DNA of 64,000 bases from Actinacidiphila epipremni (GCF_012034175.1 NZ_JAATEJ010000004.1:124001-188000), one strand, 5' to 3'; numbered from the stretch's first letter, positions 1-8,488 are shown. Translations and numbers: made by a program. Notes: generated by a model from the sequence alone, not told the origin.

Positions 1-112
1 CGGTCGGCGTCAGGGCGTGCACGGTGTGGCCGGCGCGCTCCAGCAGCGGGGTCACGGTCTCGTACGCCCAGCCGCCCTTCCAGCCGCCGGGCACGAGCAC
101 GTACGTCGTCAT
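1..112 (-). CDS. alpha/beta hydrolase, N-terminal fragment (runs off window)
   Basis: Only the first 37 codons lie in the window. The peptide begins MTTYVLVPGGWKGGWAYETV, the usual first strand and oxyanion-loop region (LVPGGWKGGW) of the alpha/beta hydrolase family often annotated as alpha/beta fold or EstC-like hydrolases. The ATG is read leftwards from position 112 and no stop is reached before the window edge. The catalytic serine, acid and histidine are outside the window, so the reaction cannot be stated. The gene is divergent from the AraC-family gene at 208 with about 95 bp between them, so that regulator may control it. Confidence 0.8.
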   Translation of the reverse strand, partial: MTTYVLVPGGWKGGWAYETVTPLLERAGHTVHALTPT

Positions 113-193
113 GGGGTGCCTCTCCTTGTCCGCGGGCTCCGTGGGAATCCACACCGGCAAGTCTCGGCGCGCCGGCCCATGGCTCACCACCGC

Positions 194-199
194 TAAAAT
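194..199 (+). promoter_or_regulatory. -10 element of a possible leaderless promoter for the AraC gene
   Basis: TAAAAT is the most AT-rich hexamer in this neighbourhood and ends 8 bp before the ATG at 208. A transcript starting at the usual distance would begin at or next to the start codon, giving a leaderless mRNA as is common in Streptomyces. No convincing -35 hexamer is visible 17 bp upstream. Confidence 0.35.
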
Positions 200-207
200 G
201 CCAACCG

Positions 208-1053
208 ATGCCCGTTCCCCGCCAACCCGTTCCCCGCCAACCCGCTCGCCACCAACCCGCTTCCCGCCAGGCCCGGAAGGCGCCCCCCGGCGTCACCTCC
301 CACGTGTGGCCGTCCGGTGGCCGCCACCTGTGGCCGTCGGGCGAGATCAGCCCGCCGCAGGTGCACGACCGCGGGCACCTCGTGTACGCGGCCGGCGGCG
401 TCCTGGCCGTCCACACCGCGCGCGGCACCTCGATCGTGCCCGCCAACCGGGTCGCCTGGACGCCGGCCGGCTTCACCCACCGGCACCGCGCCCACGGCGA
501 CACCGACATGCGGATCGTCTTCCTCGCGCCTTCCCTCGCCCGGCTCGTCCCCGACCGCCCCGCGGTCTTCCTCGCCTCCGGCCTCGCCCGCGAGGTGCTG
601 CTCACCCTCACCGGCCCGCGCAACTACGACGGCACGGCCCCCGGCCACACCCGCGCCGCGCGCTCCCGCCTGCTGCGCGTCCTGGTCGACGAGCTCCGCG
701 AGGCCGACGAGCAGCCGCTGCACCTGCCCGAGCCGCACGACGACCGGCTGCGCGCCCTCGCCCGGATGCTGTACGAGAACCCGGCCGACACCGCCACCCT
801 CGCCGAACTCGGCCGGCGCACCGGCGCCAGCACCCGCACCCTCAGCCGGCTCTTCCGCGCCGAGCTCGGCATGACCTTCTACGAGTGGCGCACCCAGCTG
901 CGCATCCACCACGCCCTCGTCCTGCTCGCCGAGGGCCATGACACGACCCGCACCGCGTACGCCTGCGGATGGGCCAACCCCAGCGGCTTCATCGCGGCCT
1001 TCACCGACGTGATCGGCACGACCCCGGGCCGCTACCGCGCCGGCCACCGCTGA
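208..1053 (+). CDS. AraC-family transcriptional regulator with N-terminal cupin domain
   Basis: A 281-residue protein. An AraC ligand-binding (cupin) domain occupies roughly residues 40-130, with beta-strand motifs such as PPQVHDRGHLVYA and VAWTPAGFTHRHRAHG. A two-helix-turn-helix AraC domain fills roughly residues 185-281, including LAELGRRTGASTRTLSRLF and the typical ending GCGWANPSGFIAAF...GTTPGRYR. It should bind promoter DNA and sense a small ligand. The first 21 residues are encoded by four imperfect 15-bp repeats (VPRQP-like), so the true start could lie further downstream. No Shine-Dalgarno sequence precedes 208, consistent with a leaderless start. It is divergent from the hydrolase at 1-112, a likely target. 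Confidence 0.85.
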   Translation: MPVPRQPVPRQPARHQPASRQARKAPPGVTSHVWPSGGRHLWPSGEISPPQVHDRGHLVYAAGGVLAVHTARGTSIVPANRVAWTPAGFTHRHRAHGDTDMRIVFLAPSLARLVPDRPAVFLASGLAREVLLTLTGPRNYDGTAPGHTRAARSRLLRVLVDELREADEQPLHLPEPHDDRLRALARMLYENPADTATLAELGRRTGASTRTLSRLFRAELGMTFYEWRTQLRIHHALVLLAEGHDTTRTAYACGWANPSGFIAAFTDVIGTTPGRYRAGHR

Positions 1054-1170
1054 CCCGTCGTCCGACCCGCCGCACCCGTGCGGCCACTTACGCGTGGCCG
1101 CCGACACGGTCGTCGACACGCTCCTGCACGGCATCGGAGGCGGTACGGCGGCCTGCGCGGGCCGGTTCGT

Positions 1171-1204
1171 GTGCGCGTACGTGTGCCTGTGCGCGTACGT
1201 GTGC
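1171..1204. repeat. 16-bp perfect direct repeat, two copies, 18-bp period
   Basis: GTGCGCGTACGTGTGC occurs at 1171-1186 and again at 1189-1204, separated by CT. A partial third copy precedes it. It lies in the 168-bp space between the AraC gene and the convergent gene ending at 1222. A palindrome TGACACATGTGTCA (1211-1224) follows and overlaps that gene's stop codon. The function is not evident. Confidence 0.8.
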
Positions 1205-1221
1205 GGGCGGTGACACATGTG

Positions 1222-1770
1222 TCAGGCGTCGCCCTCGCCCTCGCCGGGCAGCTCGTACATCACCGACCGCTGCTGCTTGTGCCGCCGGACCCGGCCCTTG
1301 GCCACCAGCGCCTCCAGCGTGTTGCGCACCACCTGCGGTGTCGGCGTCCGCTCCGGGTGGCGCTCCAGCAGCTCGTCGCGCAGCTCCTTCGCCAGCCGGG
1401 GCTCGCGGTGCTCGCGCAGCAGGTCGACGAAGAGGTCCCCGAGCAGCGGCTGCCGCCCCTCCGCCCTCGCCCCCGCCTTCGCCCCGCCTCTCGCCACGCC
1501 CTCGGGCCCGGCCTTCCGTCCCGCCCCGGTCGAGGACCCGGCCGTACGGGGCTGCGGTTCGGCGGCCCCCGGGGTTGCGTGCGCGGTGCCGGGCGGGCCG
1601 GGGAAGCGCTCGGCGAGGGCCAGGATGTCGACCAGCAGCGCCTCCTCCTGCTGCAGCACCGCGAGCTGCTCGGTCAGCTCCTGCTGCCTGCGGCGGTTGT
1701 CCTGGAGGTCGGCGGCGGCCTGCTCGGCGTACCGCGAGCGGACCGTGGCGGCGGCCGGCTGGTCGGGCAC
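1222..1770 (-). CDS. hypothetical protein: coiled coil plus winged-helix-like C-terminus
   Basis: A 182-residue protein. Residues about 10-55 are rich in Gln, Glu, Arg and Leu with heptad spacing (AADLQDNRRRQQELTEQLAV), predicting a coiled coil. A Gly/Ala/Pro linker follows (about 60-105). The C-terminal part, about 108-175, reads like a winged helix: LLGDLFVDLLREH, then PTPQVVRNTLEALVAKGRVRRH and a basic turn. The layout suggests a dimeric DNA-binding protein, but I do not recognise a named family. The start at 1770 gives the coiled coil a natural N-terminus. The stop codon lies inside a 14-bp palindrome. Confidence 0.7.
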   Translation of the reverse strand: MPDQPAAATVRSRYAEQAAADLQDNRRRQQELTEQLAVLQQEEALLVDILALAERFPGPPGTAHATPGAAEPQPRTAGSSTGAGRKAGPEGVARGGAKAGARAEGRQPLLGDLFVDLLREHREPRLAKELRDELLERHPERTPTPQVVRNTLEALVAKGRVRRHKQQRSVMYELPGEGEGDA

Positions 1771-1910
1771 GGGCGTTCACCCCTTCGTAGGCCGGTGTGT
1801 GTGCGCATGCTATCCACGCCGCCGGTGTGCCCCTAACGCGCGAGCCCGCGCAGCCCCCCCCGGCCGACCCGGCACATGTGTCCGCGCCGGCCACGGCTAG
1901 GGTGTGCGCC

Positions 1911-2540
1911 ATGAACGACTTCCGGGGCCTGCTGCTCGACTTCGGCGGGGTGCTCACGACACCGCTGCTGCCCGCCGTGCTCGCCTTCGAGCAACGCGAG
2001 GGGCTGGCCGAGGGCGCCGCGATCACCGCGCTCTACCTCGACGAGGAGGCCACCCGCCGCACCCACGCCCTGGAGCGCGGCGCCCTGACGCAGACCGAGT
2101 GGAACACCGCGGCGGCCCGCAGCCTCGGGGTCGCGCCCGGCAACCTCATGGGCCGTATCTTCGCCGACCTGCGCCCCGAGCCCGCGCTGATCGGCGCGGC
2201 GCAGGCGGCCCGCCGGGCGGGGGTGAAGGTCGGCATCCTGTCGAACTCCGTCGGCGCCGACCCGTGGGATCTCTACGCCGGGTACGAACTCGACCTGCGC
2301 TACGACGCCGTGGTGATCTCCGAGCGGCACGGCCTGCGCAAGCCGCAGCTGGAGATCTTCCAGCTCGCCCTCGACCGGCTCGAACTGGCCGCCGAGGAGT
2401 GCGTGTTCGTCGACGACACCGAGCAGTACCTGGTGGCCGCCGCGGAGCTGGGCTTCACGACCGTGCACGCGCGCGAGCCGCGGGCGACCGTCGCCCGGAT
2501 CGAGGAGCTGCTGGGACTCCCGCTGTCCGAGCCGGCCTGA
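1911..2540 (+). CDS. HAD-superfamily hydrolase
   Basis: A 209-residue HAD hydrolase. Motif I is LLDFGGVLT (residues about 7-15). The second Asp of the phosphatase DxD is replaced by Gly, as is usual in the epoxide-hydrolase-like DFGGVL subgroup. Motif II is ILSNS, motif III is a Lys in GLRKPQLEIF, and motif IV is CVFVDDTEQYL. An all-alpha cap sits between motifs I and II. It probably hydrolyses a small phosphorylated metabolite, substrate unknown. ATG 1911 is preferred over an in-frame GTG upstream because motif I then sits at the N-terminus. A CACATGTGTC element lies 28 bp upstream of the start. Confidence 0.85.
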   Translation: MNDFRGLLLDFGGVLTTPLLPAVLAFEQREGLAEGAAITALYLDEEATRRTHALERGALTQTEWNTAAARSLGVAPGNLMGRIFADLRPEPALIGAAQAARRAGVKVGILSNSVGADPWDLYAGYELDLRYDAVVISERHGLRKPQLEIFQLALDRLELAAEECVFVDDTEQYLVAAAELGFTTVHAREPRATVARIEELLGLPLSEPA

Positions 2541-2589
2541 CGGCGGTCAACGCAGCCGGCCCCGCAAACCGCCGCAGACCGCCGCCGTC
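2539..2589. terminator. possible weak bidirectional terminator
   Basis: GACGGCGG (2539-2546) can pair with CCGCCGTC (2582-2589) across a 35-nt loop between the convergent HAD and CGNR genes. The loop is long and there is no U tract, so the call is tentative. Confidence 0.3.
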
Positions 2590-2596
2590 AACCCTG

Positions 2597-3160
2597 TCAG
2601 TGCGCCGGAGCGGCCGGCGCGGTCTTCTTGCGGGCGCGGTAGGCCGCGGCCTTGATCCGGTTGCCGCAGGACTCCATGCCGCACCACTGCCGCCGCATGC
2701 CGCGTGAGCGGTCGATGTAGACCCGGGTGCACTCCGGGTTGCCGCACTCCTTGAGCAGCGGCACGTCCGGCCCGCTCAGCAGCTCGACGGCCAGCCGCGC
2801 CACCCCCGCGAGCGCCTCCTCGGGGCTCGCCGACGTCCAGCGCCCGGACGGCGTGAGCTGCGGCGCGGCCGGCGCGATCCTGGCCGCGGCGTTCAGTACG
2901 TCCAGGGCGCCGCCCGGGTACTGCTCGCCGAGCCGGCGCGCGGTGACCAGCGCGTACACGGCCTCCCGGACGGTCGTCGCGCGGGCGACGTCGGCGGGGC
3001 CGCTCGGCGCGACGGCGTCGACGATGCCGGACTCCAGATACCAGGCGTCCAGCCGGTCCGGGCTCGCGAACATCTCGAACCGCGCGGAGCGGCGCGCCCG
3101 CAGCGTCGCCGCGAAGTCGAGCGCGGGGTTGCCGCAGACGAAGACGTGGTTCAGGTCCAT
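2597..3160 (-). CDS. CGNR zinc-finger / ABATE-domain protein
   Basis: A 187-residue protein. The N-terminal two thirds is the stress-response ABATE-like domain (N-terminal FVCGNPALDFAATL). The C-terminus is a CGNR treble-clef finger with Cys139, Cys144, Cys160 and Cys165 in CGNPEC...WCGMESCGNR, the family signature at 165-168. These proteins are putative DNA-binding regulators common in actinobacteria. ATG 3160 is chosen over an upstream in-frame start because the family begins at this conserved motif. A TGACAGGTGAC element starts 11 bp upstream, and a perfect inverted repeat of the same core lies about 75 bp upstream. This suggests autoregulation. Confidence 0.85.
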   Translation of the reverse strand: MDLNHVFVCGNPALDFAATLRARRSARFEMFASPDRLDAWYLESGIVDAVAPSGPADVARATTVREAVYALVTARRLGEQYPGGALDVLNAAARIAPAAPQLTPSGRWTSASPEEALAGVARLAVELLSGPDVPLLKECGNPECTRVYIDRSRGMRRQWCGMESCGNRIKAAAYRARKKTAPAAPAH

Positions 3161-3170
3161 GTCACCATCC

Positions 3171-3300
3171 TGACAGGTGACGAACCCGGCGGCAAGGCCG
3201 GCGTCATCCTCCGCCGGCAATGCTCCGACCCCGTCACCCGTCACCTCCTTGACGGGTGACGAACGCGTATGACACGCTCATCACCGCTTCGACCGGTGAC
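3171..3300. promoter_or_regulatory. repeated TGACRGGTGACGAAC elements, putative CGNR-regulator operators
   Basis: TGACAGGTGACGAAC occurs at 3171-3185 and TGACGGGTGACGAAC at 3250-3264. The latter forms a perfect 11-bp inverted repeat, GTCACCCGTCA (3233-3243) with TGACGGGTGAC (3250-3260), loop 6. A further half-match, GACCGGTGACG, is at 3291-3301. The elements fill the space in front of the CGNR gene and upstream of the tannase gene. They look like operator sites for the adjacent regulator; no binding data exist here. Confidence 0.5.
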
Positions 3301-3475
3301 GCAACCGATGGTCACATGTGTCTCGCCGCCCGACCGCCAGGTGACCGATGTGCCGGACGCCGGCGCCGGGTCACAGTGAGGTGTGCCGGACGACGGCCGC
3401 CCGGTCGTCGCGAAGTGTTCCGGCCACATGTGTCCGCCGCCACCGGCGGGCACCCACCCCTTCGACGGGAATGCC

Positions 3476-5107
3476 ATGAGACGACTCCTGACCGTCCTCG
3501 CCGCCGCCGTGCCCCTGGCCGCGGCGGTCTGCCTGCCGGCCGGCGCCGCCGCGCACACCGGCCCCGGCACGCCCGGCGCCGCCGCCTTCCGGTGTGCCAC
3601 CACGTCCGTGCACGCCCCACCCGGCGCCCGGATCGAGTCCGGGACGGCGCGCAGCCGGCCCGGCGGCACCGTGCACGTGGACATCACCCCGACCGGTCCG
3701 GTGGACGTCCCCGACGTCCCCGCCTACTGCGAGGTCACCTACACGCTCACCCACCCGGGTGCCGGCGACCACGAGAAGGTCACCGTCTGGCTGCCCCGTA
3801 CCGGCTGGACCGGCCGGCTCCAGACCGTGGGCGGCAGCGCGTACGCCGCCGGCGACTACGGACAGGGCCTGGCCGCCGCGATCAAGGCCGGCTACGCCGC
3901 CGTGACGACCGACGCGGGCGTCGGCGGCTACGTCGACACCGACTGGGCACTGGACGCCCAGGGCCACGTCGACCAGCCTCTGCTGGAGGACTTCGCCTCG
4001 CGCGCCGAGCACGACACCGCCGTGGTGGGCAAGGAGGTCGTCGGCGCGGTCTACGGCAGGCCCGCCGCCTACGCGTACTTCAACGGCTGCTCGACCGGCG
4101 GCCGGCAGGGCTACATGGAGGCGCAGCGTCACCCCGGCGACTACGACGGCATCCTCGCCGACGCGCCCGCGATCAACTGGGACGAGTTCGAGGTCGCCAC
4201 GCTGTGGCCGCAGGTGGTCATGAACAACGAGCACACCTATCCCAGCCAGTGCGAGTTCAACGCCTTCACCGCCGCCGCGGTCGCGGCCTGCGACAAGCTC
4301 GACGGCAACCCCGACGGCCTGATCGGCGACCCGGGGGACTGCCACTGGGACCCGCGCCGGCTCGTCGGCACGACGATCGACTGCGAGGGCAGGCCGGTCA
4401 CCATCACCGCCGCCGACGCCGTCGTCGTCCGCAGGATCTGGGACGGCCCGCGCACCGCGTCCGGCACGCGGCTGTGGCCCGGCCTGCCGGTCGGCGCGAG
4501 CTTTGACCTGGCCGACACGCAGACCGCCGACGACGGCACGGTCAGCGGCAAGCCCTTCCCCGTACCGGCGCAGTGGGTCGCCGACTTCGTGGCCAAGCAG
4601 CCCGCACTCGACCTCACCACCCTCACCTACGACCGGTTCACCCGGCTCTTCCGGCAGTCCGAGGCCGAGTACGACCAGGTCATCGGCACCGACGACCCGG
4701 ACCTCGGCGCCTTCCGCGACAGCGGCGGCAAGCTGCTGACCTGGCAGGGCCAGGCCGACCAGTACATCCCCGCGCAGGGCACGGTGGCCTACCGGCAGCA
4801 GGTCGACCGGCTGCTGGGCGGCACGCAGCGGGTGGACGACTTCTACCGCCTCTTCCTGGCCCCGGGCGTCAGCCACTGCGCCGGCACCCCGGCCCCCGGC
4901 CCCGTACCCACCGACGCGCTCGGCGCCCTGACCGACTGGGTCGAGCACGGCAAGGCCCCCCGCACCCTGCCCGCCGCGACCACCCTCCCCTCCGGCCAGG
5001 CCGTCACCCGCGACCTGTGCCGCTACCCCGAGGTCTCCCGCTACGCCGGCCACGGCGACCCGGCCGCCTCGACCAGCTACCGCTGCACCACCCCGCCCCG
5101 CCACTGA
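3476..5107 (+). CDS. secreted tannase/feruloyl-esterase family protein
   Basis: A 543-residue protein with a Sec signal peptide (residues 1-26, MRRLLTVLAAAVPLAAAV..AGAAA). The body is a tannase-family alpha/beta hydrolase. The nucleophile motif CSTGG is at 205-209 (Ser206), the acid is Asp428 in QADQYIP and the base is His467 in GVSHCAGTP. Two flanking Cys near the nucleophile and histidine fit the conserved disulphide of the family. It should hydrolyse aromatic (gallate or ferulate-type) esters outside the cell. ATG 3476 is chosen because it starts the signal peptide directly; longer in-frame openings lack one. Two CACATGTGTC motifs lie within about 165 bp upstream. Confidence 0.9.
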   Translation: MRRLLTVLAAAVPLAAAVCLPAGAAAHTGPGTPGAAAFRCATTSVHAPPGARIESGTARSRPGGTVHVDITPTGPVDVPDVPAYCEVTYTLTHPGAGDHEKVTVWLPRTGWTGRLQTVGGSAYAAGDYGQGLAAAIKAGYAAVTTDAGVGGYVDTDWALDAQGHVDQPLLEDFASRAEHDTAVVGKEVVGAVYGRPAAYAYFNGCSTGGRQGYMEAQRHPGDYDGILADAPAINWDEFEVATLWPQVVMNNEHTYPSQCEFNAFTAAAVAACDKLDGNPDGLIGDPGDCHWDPRRLVGTTIDCEGRPVTITAADAVVVRRIWDGPRTASGTRLWPGLPVGASFDLADTQTADDGTVSGKPFPVPAQWVADFVAKQPALDLTTLTYDRFTRLFRQSEAEYDQVIGTDDPDLGAFRDSGGKLLTWQGQADQYIPAQGTVAYRQQVDRLLGGTQRVDDFYRLFLAPGVSHCAGTPAPGPVPTDALGALTDWVEHGKAPRTLPAATTLPSGQAVTRDLCRYPEVSRYAGHGDPAASTSYRCTTPPRH

Positions 5108-5114
5108 CCCCCGC

Positions 5115-5148
5115 CCCGCCCCCGTGGAAAGACACTCGCGGGGGCGGG
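5115..5148. terminator. bidirectional terminator hairpin
   Basis: Perfect 10-bp arms CCCGCCCCCG (5115-5124) and CGGGGGCGGG (5139-5148) enclose a 14-nt loop. They lie in the 51 bp between the convergent tannase and hydrolase genes. Confidence 0.7.
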
Positions 5149-5158
5149 ATGGGTGGGG

Positions 5159-6216
5159 TCAGAAGTGGTCGGCGTCCACGACGGCCTGGGCGAAGGCGGT
5201 CGGGGCCTCCTGGGGGAGGTTGTGGCCGATGCCCTTGAGCAGGCGGTACGCGTACGGGCCGGTGAAGCGGTCGCGGTAGGAGATGTCGCTGCCCGCGGTG
5301 AAGGGTCCAGCTCGGCGTCCAGGACGACGGTCGGGGCCGCGATCGGCGGGCGGGCGGTCAGCCGCTGCTCCAGGTGGTCGTAGCGGCGCTCGCCCGCGGC
5401 CAGGCTCAGCCGCCAGCGGTAGTTGTGCAGGACGATCGCGGCGTAGTCGGGGTTGCCGAAGGCCGCGGCGGTGCGCTCGAAGGTGGCGTCGTCGAAGTCC
5501 CAGCCCGGCGAGACGGTGTCCCACACCAGGCGGCACAGGTCGTGCCGCTTGACGGCGTCGTCCATGGCCTTCGCGCCGCGCTCGGTGGCGAAGTAGTACT
5601 GATACCACCAGGCGTGCTCGGCCTTCGGGTCGGTCGGCTGCAGCTGGGCGGCCAGGTCGGTGACGAGGTAACCGCTCACCGCCACCAGCGCCTTGACCCG
5701 CTGCGGCCACAGGGCGGCGACGATGTCGGCGGTCCTGGTGCCCCAGTCGAAGCCGGCCAGCACGGCCCGGTCGATCCGCAGCGCGTCCATCAGCGCGATG
5801 ACGTCGAGCGCGATCGCCGACTGCTGCGCGTTGCGGAAGGTCCGCGCGGACAGGAAGCGCGTGGTGCCGTGCCCGCGCAGGTAGGGCACGACGACCCGGT
5901 AGCCCTGCGCGGCCAGCAGCGGGGCGACGTCCACGTAGCTGTGGATGTCGTACGGCCATCCGTGCAAGCAGATCACGGCCGGGCCGTGGGCGGGGCCGGC
6001 CTCGGCGTAGCCGATCTCCAGCTCGCCGGCCGTGACCTTCCTCAGCCGGGCGAACGTGGTGTGGGTGCCGGGCGCGACGACCGGCACGACCGGTACCGCC
6101 CCGGCCGCGGTGCCGTGCGGCGCGGTCGCCGACGCGGTCCGCAGGCCCGCCAGCGAGGCGGCTGCCGTACCCGTGCCCAGCCCCACCGCGCGGCCGAAGG
6201 TGCGCCTGTCGATCAT
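5159..6216 (-). pseudogene. Tat-exported alpha/beta hydrolase (epoxide-hydrolase-like) with a one-base frameshift
   Basis: The protein starts at ATG 6216, preceded by AGGAGG, with a twin-arginine signal (DRRTFGRAVG). The alpha/beta hydrolase core has LHGWPYDIHSY, LRGHGTT and a GFDWG nucleophile elbow (Asp nucleophile, as in epoxide hydrolases and dehalogenases). After VVLDAELDP, at about 5301-5306, the frame shifts. The upstream frame continues into low-complexity sequence to about 5077, while the family-like end (FTAGSDISYRDRFTGPYAY... then GIGHNLPQEAPTAF, holding the catalytic His) is in the next frame and stops at 5159. One inserted base near GACCCTTC restores one continuous frame. This is either a real frameshift or a base-call error. 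Without the repair the catalytic His is lost. Confidence 0.8.
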
Positions 6217-6404
6217 GGGAAAGCCTCCTGTGCTCTCGTCGGGGTGCCGCGCCCGGGGGCCCGGCGGTCACCACTGTCGTCCCGTGAGGACACAGGCGCA
6301 TCAGTCAGTTGACGGTCGGACCACCGGGGCCTTGCCGAGGGCGTCGCGCAGGGCGGCGCGCGGGCCGGCAGCCCCGAGGCGCGCAGCTCCGCGTCCCCCG
6401 CGGC

Positions 6405-6435
6405 GGGGTGGGCCGCGCGGGCGGCGGCCCACCCC
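6405..6435 (-). terminator. terminator of the phospholipase transcript
   Basis: Perfect 12-bp arms GGGGTGGGCCGC (6405-6416) and GCGGCCCACCCC (6424-6435) enclose a 7-nt loop, 38 bp downstream of the phospholipase stop. A second partial copy of the arm (GCGGCCCACCCC) follows at about 6443-6454. The rest of 6217-6472 shows only the upstream region of the hydrolase gene. Confidence 0.7.
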
Positions 6436-6472
6436 CGGCGTACAGGCGGCCCACCCCGGGCCGCAACAGCGG

Positions 6473-8488
6473 TCAGAGCTGGTGCACGATGCCGGCGTAG
6501 CGGCGGACGAAGCGGGTGCCGGTGGCGGCCGTGACGGTGACGTCGTAGCGGCCGTCCGTCGTCTGCCACGTCAGCTTCCTGCGCGAGCGCGGCCCCACCT
6601 GCACGGTGTGCGACGCGTCCGAGTAGTCGTTCGCGACGACGGCGAAGGTCACCTCGGTGTCGCCGTCGTTGACCAGTCGCAGGTCCAGGGCGGCGTGCTC
6701 GGGACGGCCGCCCGGGCGCAGCTCGGCGTCGGCGGAGGGCAGCGCCACGTCCGTCTGCCCCTCGGGCACGACCGTGCCGGAAAAGCGGCTGACGAACCCG
6801 TCCGCGCCGTGGACGGAGAAGTCGTAGCGCCCGTCGGTCCCTGCGGTGTCCCACACGTAGGTGCGGTGCGCGCGGGGCTGGACCAGGAACGGCGTGCCGG
6901 TGAAGGGGTGCGCGATGTTCGGCAGCACCGTGAAGACGTACGCCGCCGTGCCCTCGTTGGACAGCGTGCAGGTGACCTTGCCGGTGCGCCGGTCGACGGT
7001 GACGTCCGCGAACGGCCGGTAGGGCAGGTTGCGGCGGGGCCGCTCGCCCGGCTCCTGCGCCGGCATGCGCTGCGTGCCGTCCGCCGGGGCCTGCACCGAC
7101 GGCAGGCTGTGCTGCGCGGTCGCCCGGGCCTTGAGCTCGTCGGTGTCCGGCAGCTTCGGGATGCTGAAGTCGGGGCGGCTGAAGTCGAAGCAGGTGGTGA
7201 GGTCGCCGCACACGGCCCGCCGCCACGCGGAGATGTTGGGCTCGTGCACCCCGGTCACCCGCTCCAGGAAGCGCAGCACCGACGTGTGGTCGAACACCTG
7301 GGAGTTGACCCACCCGCCGCGCGACCACGGCGAGCACACCCACATCGGCACCCTGCTGCCCAGCCCGATCGGCTGGCCGTCCACGAACTCGTCCTTCGTG
7401 CCCGGCTCGGGGTACGGCGGCACGACGTGGTCGAAGAAGCCGTCGTTCTCGTCGTACATCACCAGGAAGACGGTGCTCTTCCACACCTCCGGGTTCGCCA
7501 TCAGCGACTGGAGCGCCTCGTTGACCCACCACGCGCCCCAGTCCGGGCCGGCGCTCGGGTGCTCGCAGTAGTTGAAGGGCGCGACCAGCCAGGAGACGGT
7601 GGGCAGCGTGCCGTTGCGGCAGTCGGCGTCGAAGGCCGTGAGGTCGTGCTTCGTCATGGCGTTGACGAACAGCGGCGAGTCCTTCGGGGCCTTCGCGAAC
7701 TGCTGGAAGTAGGACAGGGCGTTGTCGTCGTAGTCGCCGTGCTCGTTGTCCGAGCCGTCCGGGTTGTGGTAGACACGCCAGCTCACACCGGCCTGCTGGA
7801 GGCGTTCGGCGTACGTCGTCCAGTCGCCGATCGGGTTCTCGGTGACGATCGAGTTGTCGGTGAAGGGGCCCGTCGTGCCGTCGGTGCCGGGGCCGGGCGT
7901 ACCGGTCCACAGGTAGAGGCGGTTGGGGTCGGTCGGGCCGTTGAGCGAGGTGAAGTACCCGTCGCAGACGGTGAAGGCGTCCGCCATCGCGTACTGGAAC
8001 GGGATGTCCTCGCGGGTGAAGTAGCCCATGGTGTAGCGGCCCTTGGCGGCGACCCAGCCGTTCTCCGCGCCGTTGTTGACGGCCTGGTGGCCGGAGGACC
8101 AGCCGTGGTCCAGGCCGCCGAAGTCCTGCGCCTTGAAGGCGGTGGTGTCGAAGCGGAAGGGCAGCGAGTAGCCCTCGGCCCGGCCGGGATCGGGCTGCTG
8201 GAAGACGGAGTTGCCGTTGGGGAAGACCACGCCCTGCTTGTCGTCGAAGCCGCGGACGCCGCCGAGGGCGCCGAGGTAGTGGTCGAAGCTGCGGTTCTCC
8301 TGCATCAGGACGACGACGTGCTTGACGTCGCCGATGCTGCCGTGGCCGCTGCCATGGCCGCTGCCGTGGTGGGGCGCGGACGCCTCGGCGGCCGGGGTCA
8401 CGCCGGGCAGGCCGGCCGCGGCGGTCGCGCCGGCCGCGGCGGCGGCACCGGCGGCGCCCACGAAGGTACGGCGGCTTATCGGGGTCAT
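6473..8488 (-). CDS. Tat-exported phospholipase C (alkaline-phosphatase-superfamily type)
   Basis: A 671-residue protein. It has a Tat signal (ISRRTFVGAAG, Ala-rich, residues 5-36), then the phosphoesterase domain of bacterial phospholipase C with ENRSFDHYLG (64-73) and, further on, YDENDGFFDHVVPP. Two C-terminal DUF756 beta domains (about 490-671) are typical of phosphocholine-type phospholipases C. It should cleave head groups from phospholipids outside the cell. ATG 8488 gives the Tat motif at once. It follows the endonuclease-fold gene by 50 bp on the same strand, so the two are probably co-transcribed from the promoter carrying the 10353 operator. In this locus it could free choline- or ethanolamine-type phosphate or phosphonate head groups (inference). 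Confidence 0.9.
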   Translation of the reverse strand: MTPISRRTFVGAAGAAAAAGATAAAGLPGVTPAAEASAPHHGSGHGSGHGSIGDVKHVVVLMQENRSFDHYLGALGGVRGFDDKQGVVFPNGNSVFQQPDPGRAEGYSLPFRFDTTAFKAQDFGGLDHGWSSGHQAVNNGAENGWVAAKGRYTMGYFTREDIPFQYAMADAFTVCDGYFTSLNGPTDPNRLYLWTGTPGPGTDGTTGPFTDNSIVTENPIGDWTTYAERLQQAGVSWRVYHNPDGSDNEHGDYDDNALSYFQQFAKAPKDSPLFVNAMTKHDLTAFDADCRNGTLPTVSWLVAPFNYCEHPSAGPDWGAWWVNEALQSLMANPEVWKSTVFLVMYDENDGFFDHVVPPYPEPGTKDEFVDGQPIGLGSRVPMWVCSPWSRGGWVNSQVFDHTSVLRFLERVTGVHEPNISAWRRAVCGDLTTCFDFSRPDFSIPKLPDTDELKARATAQHSLPSVQAPADGTQRMPAQEPGERPRRNLPYRPFADVTVDRRTGKVTCTLSNEGTAAYVFTVLPNIAHPFTGTPFLVQPRAHRTYVWDTAGTDGRYDFSVHGADGFVSRFSGTVVPEGQTDVALPSADAELRPGGRPEHAALDLRLVNDGDTEVTFAVVANDYSDASHTVQVGPRSRRKLTWQTTDGRYDVTVTAATGTRFVRRYAGIVHQL

